Source: Bolinopsis microptera (Eukaryota > Ctenophora > Tentaculata > Lobata > Bolinopsidae). Taken from it: a DNA stretch of 64,000 nucleotides. Each line of letters starts with the position of its first letter. The stretch's first letter is position 1. The notes beneath the pieces were generated by a model. It was not told the origin of the DNA and made no database searches. It worked only from the letters and a program-made list of their open reading frames with translations. Shown here piece after piece: positions 56,101-64,000 of this stretch. The DNA lies in assembly GCF_026151205.1 (NCBI RefSeq), contig NC_087083.1, forward strand, positions 14,996,280-15,060,279. The letters run 5' to 3'. The translations under genes and the position numbers were made by a program.

Positions 56101-59100
56101 ATTCGACAGAATGTGGTAAGTTGATAAACCCACGATGAGATTCTTATCTCCAATATTCTCATCTTATCTTATTAATTTCTTATCAATTCTCTTTCAAAAG
56201 AGATATTATCTTATTCATGATTGGTACCACTCCACAGATGAATGTGCAGCAGGAACATACAGAGACACACACATGTCTTCCTGTGATAGTTGTGATGAGA
56301 ACTCTGTCAGTACTGCAGGAGCATCTTCTTGCACTGCTTGTAATGCTGGAACTGTAGCTAATGATGATTCGACAGAATGTGGTAAGTTGATAAACCCACG
56401 ATGAGATTCTTATCCCCACTATTCTCATCTTATCTTATTAATTTCTTATCAATTCTCTTTCAAAAGAGATATTATCTTATTCATGATTGGTACCACTCCA
56501 CAGATGAATGTGCAGCAGGAACATACAGAGACACACACATGTCTTCCTGTGATAGTTGTGATGAGAACTCTGTCAGTACTGCAGGAGCATCTTCTTGCAC
56601 TGCTTGTAATGCTGGAACTGTAGCTAACGATGATTCGACAGAATGTGGTAAGTTGATAAACCCACGAAAAGATCCAATTAAACAAATAATCAATTAAACA
56701 AATAATCAAAGTTTTAGCACATTTTACAGCATAAAATTTAAACAAATGAAAACATATAATGCTCTTAGTGGTAAATGGCCGTTTGTTCTGAGCTGTATGA
56801 TTTTTTGACAATCAACTAGCGGGGCAAGGAATGTACTGGCTGGTAGCTTTTGTACACACCAGAACGCTAGTCTGGTTGATTAGTGACCAAATTAGAGGCG
56901 TTGATAGGAAGGCATTATAATTTGTGGGTGTAAGAGGGAATATTTGGCATGCATTATTCTAGCAGCTATTTTGTAACAAATGGTCTTTACGATTATTAAG
57001 GACGGTAAGTATTTTGGGTGTTCAATACTAAATCATGGCTAAATGTCTAAGTGGGGGTTTAAATTTAAGGGAGAAAAAGAAATGAATATTGGGTTATAAT
57101 ATTAATCATAGAAGTCAACCCTGATATAACTATTGTACTAAAAATTTGATCATTATGCTTAGGGTCTTTATTAGAATTCAAATTGGATACAAAAATAGGA
57201 TCTCTTTACACTACACTTACTCACTCACACATCACATTTAACTTGACAGAGGAATACGCTGGCAGAGTAAGTCGATTTGGTCATGAAATTTTGGAGGTCA
57301 GGTGGAATCCCTGCAGGAGCCTACGAAAATTTAAGGTTACAAATATCAAAGTCTTTATTTGTCCAGTCATACACGGCATGACAATGCTGGTTGGAAAGTA
57401 GTGAAGATTTCAGTTTGGATTTCAGGCAAGAAATACTAACAGAACAATCAAAGATTTTAAGGTTAGGGGTTATTATATTCCATATTTTCGTTGACCTCGT
57501 GTTATGGTTGTCTGGGGGATCCGGTTTATTGATAATAAGCATTGGTTTCCTGGAAGAACGAGAATACTCTTCGTACATAGACATAGGAGTAGAAAACTTC
57601 ATGATCTTGAATAATTCTATGTAGCTATGGTAAGTATAAAGATTTTGTACAGTGAGTATCTCGTTGTTTTTAAACAGAGGTTTAGTGTGCTCCTTTTTAT
57701 AAAATTTACTATCAAGTTTCTGGTCAGTAAATGGTCTGGTTCGAACACACGTTTTGAATTTATCCAGGTAGGCTGCTCTATCACCAAACAGGACCCTCAG
57801 ACAGTACTTCTGTGCAGTGAATATTGAGCTTATACGATTTTTAGCTGCCCCACCCGTGCTGATATGCAGTACGACAGATGGGATTCAAAAAGAGTGTAGT
57901 ATAACTGTCTGTGGAGAAATTCTGGGAGGGAGCAGCGTAGACGACACAGAGTTGAGGTGGCATGGTTAAGCTTTCGTTTTAGGGCTATTATATGTTCTTC
58001 CCATGTTAGATTTTCGTCAATGACGACTCCTAAAAATCTAGCTGACGTTACTCTTTTGATGGGGTAGTTGTCTATATTCATTATGAATTCTTCTTCAACG
58101 TTTGCTTCAGTACGTGACTTAGGTCTAAAGTGAATGTAGCAGCATTTTGACATGTTTATGTGAAGCTTGTTAGCCCGCATGTATGTTTGAAGGTTTGAAA
58201 GTAGGGCGTTGCTGCGTTCATATGCTTCTTGTGCAGTTTTACCAACAACAAATATGTTGGTGTCATCCGCAAAGGTGACAAACGATCCCAAGCTAGAGCT
58301 ATTAGAGATATCATTTATGTAAAGTAGGAATAAAAGGGGTCCGAGAATTGACCCCTGGGGAACCCCAAATTTTATTGGAAGTAGGTCAGACTTTTCTCCT
58401 ACAACATCAGTGTACTGAAATCGATTAGTTAGGTAGCTCTTGATCAGATCGTTTGCCACGCCACGGATGCCATACCTTTCTAGTTTGGTAAGTAATGTTG
58501 AGTGATCTATAGTATCGAAAGCTTTGCTGAGGTCGATGAATATGCCTAACACATGGTGCTTCAATTTGATGTGCTTAGATATGAGGTCAACAGAGTAGTT
58601 TACTGCATGGGAGGTTGAGTGCGATTGCCTGAAACCAAACTGAGTCTTAGATATTATTCCCTGAGAGCTGACAAACGAATAAATCCTAGAATATATGATT
58701 TTCTCAAATATTTTGCCAAATATGGACAAGGTGGATATAGGACGGTAGTTTTCTATTTCTTCTGGATTACCTTTTTTGAAGACGGGTGTGATTCTGCCAG
58801 TCTTAAGTATATCAGGGAATATACCATTTGACATAAGTTTGTTTAAGTATCTGCTGATAATTGGTGCAATAACGTGGGACGAAGTTTTAATAACGGTTAT
58901 GGGAATATCACTGGCCTTTCCATTCTCGAATTCTTTGATTATTCTTAGAACCTCCTCAGGAGTGCTGTCCTCTAACATAATAGATCGAGAGTTACTAGGG
59001 CTAAGGAAGTCATGGAATGTTTTCATGGGGAGAATTGGAATACCAGAAGACAAGTCAGTTGTGATAGTTTCATTGAGCTTGGGAGCAATTGATACAAACC

Positions 59101-62100
59101 AGGAATTAAAACCATTGGCAATTGCTCTCCGGTTCAAGATTCTTTCATTATTGATGATGAAAGGTGGTTTGGTTGTTTTCTTTCTTTTGCCCCTAAGCTC
59201 ATTTATTATCTGCCAAGTTTTCTTACTGCTTTCAATGTTTTTATAGATTTCGTTACAGTAATAGGAGCGTTTGGCTGCCTTTATGATACCCTTAAGCATC
59301 CTACGATAGTCACTAAATGTCTTATAAAGAAGGACATTGCCAGATGGATCTTTATTTGTTACTGTATCTGACCATTCTTTACAAAGCTCATGTTTTCTGT
59401 CGATTGAGAGGATGATTCCATCTGTAATCCAAGGATTAAGCTTTGGTGTTCTTTTGGTCGTTTTCGGTACTTCTAATTTACAGTGCTTGTCAAGGGTGGA
59501 TTTGAAGCAATCGACAAATTCGCAAAAATCTGAAGATTGGGACAGCTGATTCACCTTCACCTCAAGGTCAGAAACAAAATTTTTAAGCTTGGCACTTGAG
59601 TAGTCGTAGTAGCGGACATGTTTTTCATTGTTCTTATTTCTTGGGGCCGGGGTTGAGGTGAAGGAGAATATGAACGTGTGTTCACTTAATCTATCCTGAA
59701 GTACACCAGAGAGCAAAACATTATCAATATCACTAACTAGGATGTTATCTATACACGAGTTTTTACAATTAGGCCGGAAGTGGGTAGCAATTGAGATGGA
59801 TGGATACAAACCATTACTAATTATAGTGTCTTCAAATAACTGGTTGTGTGACGAAACTTTGAAGAGGTCTGAGTTAAAGTCGCCAAGCAAACGAAAGGGC
59901 TTGCCGGATATCTGCTTAGCAATGGTTTGTAAAGTTTCACAAAAAGCCTCAAGGCAGCCACTAGGGGGACGGTATACAACTCCGTAGACAACCCCAACAC
60001 CAGTGCTATCAGTGATTTCAGCGAATAAGCATTCAATGTTTACAGTACAGTAGGATAACTTTTCTAGGACAACAGTGTTAAGGTTGTCTGAGACATAAAG
60101 CGCAACCCCAGTGCCCTTTTTCTTATCTGGGAGGGTATTTTGGGAGGGTATTCCCTATATGTAATATTCACTTACCAGGCATCCTTTCAAAAGAATGTGT
60201 GGCAAGTGATAATAGATTCCTCTTTGATTGCATGTAAACTATGCAGAGATACAATTATCAGTAACAATGCAATGTAAATTTTAAGTTGATAAACCCACGA
60301 TATGATTCTTTTCTGCAATATTCTTATCTTATCTTATTAATTTCTTATCAATTATCTTTCAATGAAGATATCTTATTGATGATTTGTACCACTCCGCAGA
60401 TGAATGTGCAGCGGGAACATACAGAGAAGCAGGCATGTCTTCCTGTGTTAATTGTGATGAGAACTCTGTCAGTACTGCAGGAACATCTTCTTGCACTGCT
60501 TGTAATGCTGGAACTGTAGCTAATGATGATTCGACAGAATGTGGTAAGTTGATAAACCCACGATAAGATTCTTATCCCCGATATTCTTCTCCCATTTATT
60601 TCTTCTGAAATTTTTATAGGACTGGTCCACAGTGTGAACAGATTCCAGATTTATATCTTTTTAAACTGATATTTAATAAATGATTAAAGGAACCAATTTT
60701 AAAGTTGCCATATTAAAACCTTTAGGCCCAAAAATATACCCATTATACTCACTCAAAAACAACTCTAAATCAGTAGGCTGTCACTCTGTTAATGCACCAC
60801 ACCGCTCCCTCCACTGCACTAAAAGTTATACAATAAATTCTACAATCCTTATTTTGTATCGTGATGGAGACCAGTGTCCATACAAAACATTTACTAGGTT
60901 GCCGTTTGGTGTGAACAATAGCGAACAGCACGCACACTCCTTTGCCCCGTCAACCTATATCTAATCTATTTAAAGAGTGACAACCATACTACACATTGAA
61001 TTAGGATTCCTTTGAATATCAAATTGATTTATTGTAAACTTGTTTACTCTGTAATAAATGGCATAAAATTGAAATTTTTGTTTAACTGAAATTTTTGTTT
61101 AACTGAATAAAGATGTCTTATTGATGATTGGTACCACTTCACAGATGAATGTGCAGCGGGAACATACAGAGAAGCACACATGTCTTCCTGTCTTAGTTGT
61201 GATGAGAACTCTGTCAGTACTGCAGGAGCATCTTCTTGCACTGCTTGTAATGCTGGAACTGTAGCTAATGATGATTCGACAGAATGTGGTAAGTTGATAA
61301 ACCCACGAAGATATTCTTATCCACACTATTCGTATCTTATTTATTTCTTATCAATTCTTTTTCAATAAAGATATCATATTTATGATTTATACCAATGCAA
61401 TCCGCAGATGAATGCGCAGCGGGAACATACAGAGACGCACACATGTCTTCCTGTGATAGTTGTGATGAGAACTCTGTCAGTACTGCAGGAGCATCTTCTT
61501 GCAATGCTTGTAATGCTGGAACTGTAGCTAATGATGATTCGACAGAATGTTGTAAGTTGATAAACCCACGATGAGATTCTGATCCCCACTATTCTTATCA
61601 TATTTATTTCTTATCAATTCTCTTTCAAAAAAAGATATTATCTTATTCATGATTGGTACCGCTCCACAGATGAATGCGCAGCGGGAACATACAGAGACGC
61701 ACACATGTCTTCCTGTGTTAGTTGTGATGAGAACTCTGTCAGTACTGCAGGAGCATCTTCTTGCACTGCTTGTGATGCTGGAACTGTTGCTAATGATGAT
61801 TCGACAGAATGTTGTAAGTTGATAAACCCACGAAAAGATCATTATCAATCAATATTCACTTGCCAGGCATATTTTTAAACGAATGCGTGGCAAGTGAATA
61901 TATGGGCAATTCCACGATAACGGTAACCAGTAACAAAATAATAAAGTTTGGAGGTGGTTTGGGAGAGATAGAAAATCTTGACCATATTTTCAGGGGCAAA
62001 AAACCGTTTGTTGATATCTAGCCTAGTTTAAAAACTGTAGCGCGTCAAAGTTGGCTTAAATTTAGTGTATCTTTAGTGTGAATATCCAGTTATTTTCCGA

Positions 62101-64000
62101 AAGATTTTAGGGAGCTTTATTAATCGTAGAATTCAATATTTTATCCTGTATATCAACCTAGTGGGCTTCAGATAGAAGGCCAGCCTAATTTTGAGGGCCA
62201 AATTTCTTTACTTTTTGAGTGTCTTATGATCAAATTTTTCCTCTTCGCGTGTGAATTACGCTACCAAATAGTGAAAAATGTTTTACTGTGGCTACACTAT
62301 AAGTCTGTTTGATTCGAAACTCTCTCTCTAACGGCAACTTTAGTCATCTATAAAGGTCAGAAAATTTCATTCGTTTTGTCACACTGGAAGTGCAAAAAGT
62401 AGGGGTAGTGTAATTCACAGGTAGCGTAATTCACAGCTTGGTAGTGTAATTTACACAGCGGAAAATTAATAAAACAAGTGGTTTAAATGCTTTGTTGTGA
62501 AATAAATTGTACTTTCAATACTTCCTGGGCAATTCTAGGGACCTATTTTCAACAACTGCCTGAAAGTGTTGGTAATTTTATCGAAATTAGGGTTCCGCCA
62601 GGGCAAAATGTGCCACTTTTAGACCTTAAATCGCAAAAATAATGATTTTTAAATGGATTAGGACATCAAAATTGATTTGAAAGTGTTTTATAGTCACTGT
62701 TAGGTCTGGGAACACTTATTTGAGTAATTTAAAGGCTTATTTTCAGAAAATATCAGCAATTTGGGGCTAAAATTACTTTATTTTCTTGTCACGTAACTAA
62801 ATTTTGCTCAAAAGAGCAGTGTTTTTGCCCCAAAAATTCTAATTTTTATCGAAAACCATGTATAGAGGTATCAAATTAAAGCTCTTGATGACCTCTTCAC
62901 ATTAAAAACACAAAGAAGTAGTTTAGAATTGATATAAGTGATGAAATGGTCTAAAAATGGATTCAAAAAGTTCTAAATTTCACCCAATTTCTGTCTAATC
63001 ATGAACCTTTGACTCTTTGAGAGCTCATAAAAAATCATGCCACAATATTACACTGTACATTTTTCTAGGGTTACTCTAAATATTCTATACTTACAGATAA
63101 ATCAACTTATAGATGCTTACCAAAGTTAATTTGCAACTTATTTTTGTAGTTTGTCCTAAAAAATGGCAAAAAATTGCCAAAAAATGCAATTTTTGACAAA
63201 AAATGAGGTTAAATTAATATTTGAGGTCAAATATCCATTTAATCACTCTAAAAACCTTTTTAAACGTTATTTTGGGGCAAGATTATCTTACAACTTGTAT
63301 CCCATTTGCAAATAGTTCACTATAGTTCAAAACTTGTTAAGTATTAAAATGTAATTGTCAAATAATACGGTGAACTTTTCTACAGATAGTAATCATTTAG
63401 GTTTGAATCTGTACAGCTTCTTGGCGGTTAGATCAATAAAAGTATGTTAGGATCAAACTTTCATTGCGATAATATAATCTATTTGCTTCATTTTTTCAGT
63501 TGTTGCAGTATGTGAAGCTGGAAACTTCAGTAATGGATCTGCAACCTGTTCTGAATGTAAAGCTGGAAAATTCAGTGCTGCTGGATCTGCAACATGTTCT
63601 GAATGTGAAGCAGGAAAATTCAGTGCTGCTGGATCTGCAACATGTTCTGAATGTGAAGCAGGAAAATTCAGTGCTGCTGGATCTGCAACATGTTCTGAAT
63701 GTGAAGCTGGAAAATTCAGTGCTGCTGGATCTGCAACATGTTCTGAATGTGAAGCAGGAAAATTCAGTGCTGCTGGATCTGCAACATGTTCTGAATGTGA
63801 AGCTGGAAAATTCAGTGCTGCTGGATCTGCAACATGTTATGAATGTGAAGCAGGAAAATTCAGTGCTGCTGGATCTGCAACATGTTCTGAATGTGAAGCT
63901 GGAAAATTCAGTTCTGCTGGATCTGCAACATGTTCTGAATGTGAAGCAGGAAAATTCAGTGCTGCTGGATCTGCAACATGTTCTCAATGTGAAGCAGGAA
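50172..64000 (+). CDS. Secreted protein with giant array of cysteine-rich (GCC2/GCC3-like) repeats, runs off window
   Basis: Exon 1 (50172-50268) gives a signal peptide with core AYIFLLLAHVTLQ. Exon 2 (51523-51960) encodes a 146-residue domain starting DLTGW, with FEIKTKQ and GIWSLQL, the counterpart of the gene at 17404-22698. A short exon follows (52158-52211, ECPAGTVPNDDLTEC). Next come 20 exons of exactly 144 bp, all phase 1-1, starting at 52332, 52597, 52863, 53129, 53395, 53658, 53923, 54186, 54447, 54712, 54978, 55452, 55710, 55972, 56238, 56504, 60400, 61145, 61408 and 61670. A second short exon is at 55284-55337. Each long exon encodes 48 residues: DECAAGTYR, MSSCDSCDENSVSTAGASSC, TACNAGTVANDDSTEC. 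The last visible exon (63500 onwards, still open at 64000) encodes 16-residue repeats CEAGKFSAAGSATCSE. Such repeats occur in extracellular and receptor proteins; the function here is unknown. Confidence 0.85.
50269..51522 (+). other. Intron 1 of the plus-strand secreted gene
   Basis: Starts GTGAGA after a phase-1 exon and ends TACTTACAG. Mostly AT-rich with a C run near 50650. No exon or element recognised. Confidence 0.6.
52332..56647 (+). repeat. Exon-intron tandem array, ~265-bp unit
   Basis: Each unit is a 144-bp exon plus a roughly 120-bp intron beginning GTAAGTTGATAAACCCACGA and ending with a GATTGGTACCACTCCACAG-like acceptor. Unit length is 258-266 bp. Introns are as conserved as exons, and some adjacent units (for example 52863 and 53129) are almost identical over their full length. 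The array resumes at 60400-61813 after a LINE. Confidence 0.95.
55161..55206. repeat. 46-bp hairpin (ATTCACTTGCCA ... TGGCAAGTGAAT), copy 1
   Basis: Imperfect inverted repeat with ends ATTCACTTGCCA/TGGCAAGTGAAT around CTTTCAAAAG. Found three times, each inside the exon array: here, 60166-60209 and 61854-61899. Copies 1 and 2 share about 100 bp of flanking intron (CTCTTTGATTGCATGTAAAC). Confidence 0.9.
56673..60160 (-). mobile_element. 5'-truncated LINE inserted in the exon array
   Basis: Array-module sequence CCCACGAAAAGATC stops at about 56672 and resumes as AATATTCACTTACC at about 60164, so the whole stretch between looks inserted. The coding part lies at 57321-60150. The far 3' side has a duplicated ATTATTTGTTTAATTG tail (minus strand, 56675-56710). 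It is antisense to the host gene. The 5' end is cut within the endonuclease. Confidence 0.75.
57321..60150 (-). pseudogene. LINE endonuclease (partial) and reverse transcriptase, frameshifted
   Basis: Read from about 60150 down, the frame enters the endonuclease at KGTGVALYVSDNL, then VVYRPPSG, RLLGDFNSDL, SCIDNILVSD and LSEHTFIF (His motif; SEH instead of SDH). RT motifs follow: RITPVFKKGN with NYRPISTLS, QFGFRQSHS, GIFIDLSKAFDTID, VPQGSILGPLLF, TFADDTNIF and FLGVVIDENLTW. The frame stops at 57830. The C-terminal tail (RISSIFTAQKYCLRVLFGDR to the end at 57321) continues in another frame from about 57855, so one indel breaks the gene. The N-terminal part of the endonuclease is missing. It is a different lineage from the LINE at 3-7 kb, which has a PHD finger. 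Confidence 0.88.
60166..60399 (+). repeat. Duplicated array module with short exon deleted
   Basis: It repeats 55161-55283 (hairpin, then intron text through AACAATGCAATG). It then jumps directly from AAATTTT to AAGTTGATAAACCCACGA, losing the acceptor, the short exon equivalent to 55284-55337 and the first bases of the donor. Confidence 0.85.
61814..63499 (+). other. Long intron before the 16-residue-repeat exon
   Basis: Starts GTAAGTTGATAAACCCACGA, includes hairpin copy 3 (61854-61899), and ends TTTTTTCAG at 63499. A second in-phase acceptor (GTTGCAG) ends at 63508, so three residues may be optional. The middle is AT-rich with no gene seen. 60544-61144 is a similar longer intron with an unrecognised insert. 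Confidence 0.7.
63536..64000 (+). repeat. 48-bp coding tandem repeat
   Basis: About ten units of 48 bp encoding CEAGKFSAAGSATCSE, nearly identical in DNA (GGAAAATTCAGTGCTGCTGG core). One unit has TAT for TCT (Ser to Tyr) near 63838. It continues beyond the window. Confidence 0.97.

Noticed and set aside
52542-61848. Many minus-strand ORFs of 60-120 codons (SSITSSARRCSCSTDRV type)
   Set aside because: They are antisense shadows of the 144-bp exons and their introns, repeated because the units are repeated.
63496-63987. Minus-strand ORF of Cys/Ser/Phe repeats
   Set aside because: Antisense of the 48-bp coding repeat. The plus frame has the CxxC pattern, in-phase splice site and gene context.

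Overview
The window is animal nuclear DNA. It carries spliced genes with GT/AG introns, including a calpain with a C-terminal C2 domain, a TGF-beta-family ligand and secreted cysteine-rich repeat proteins. It also carries several kinds of eukaryotic transposon: PHD/EN/RT non-LTR retrotransposons, hAT-like and mariner-like MITEs, and a tRNA-derived SINE. Satellites and minisatellites make up a large fraction of it. I would guess a marine invertebrate of an early-branching lineage (cnidarian or ctenophore grade), but the sequence does not prove the phylum. There is one assembly gap of 100 N (43741-43840).

Layout, left to right. 116-720 is a GGGA microsatellite. 1218-14162 (+) is the 3' part of a calpain gene (end of the protease core, domain III, C2). 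Its first visible intron (about 8 kb) has collected a hAT-type MITE, a reverse-oriented non-LTR retrotransposon, a broken AlkB-like plus SGNH-hydrolase ORF and a foldback repeat. A later intron holds the 3' end of another LINE. 17404-22698 (-) is a secreted protein gene: signal peptide, a roughly 155-residue N-terminal domain, alternating 32- and 48-residue cysteine-rich repeats and a sushi domain. 25630-29520 (-) is a complete five-exon TGF-beta-family ligand gene. 33989-34727 (-) may hold the last exons of a small unidentified gene. 35681-36896 holds a mariner-like MITE, a SINE and a perfect palindrome. 37157-48436 (-) holds exons of a START-like gene, whose introns contain a 4.1-kb homopurine satellite, a 16-bp minisatellite, the gap and a 4.2-kb satellite of 74-bp units with poly-G runs. 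50172-64000 (+, runs off the window) is a second secreted gene with the same plan as the one at 17404-22698. It has an array of 20 nearly identical 144-bp, phase 1-1 exons and then a giant exon of 16-residue repeats, and it is interrupted by a second LINE.

The most notable items are: (i) the recently amplified exon-intron array at 52-62 kb, with a duplicated module that shows exon loss, donor-edge mutation and a LINE insertion; (ii) the AlkB-SGNH transposon-type ORF; (iii) the TGF-beta gene, whose mature-domain frame is reached only by a putative 74-bp intron or through a frameshift, and whose second exon's splice donor has been copied into a minisatellite; (iv) several families of small hairpin, foldback and MITE elements with intact target-site duplications. 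Long ORFs in the homopurine and 74-bp satellites are composition artefacts.
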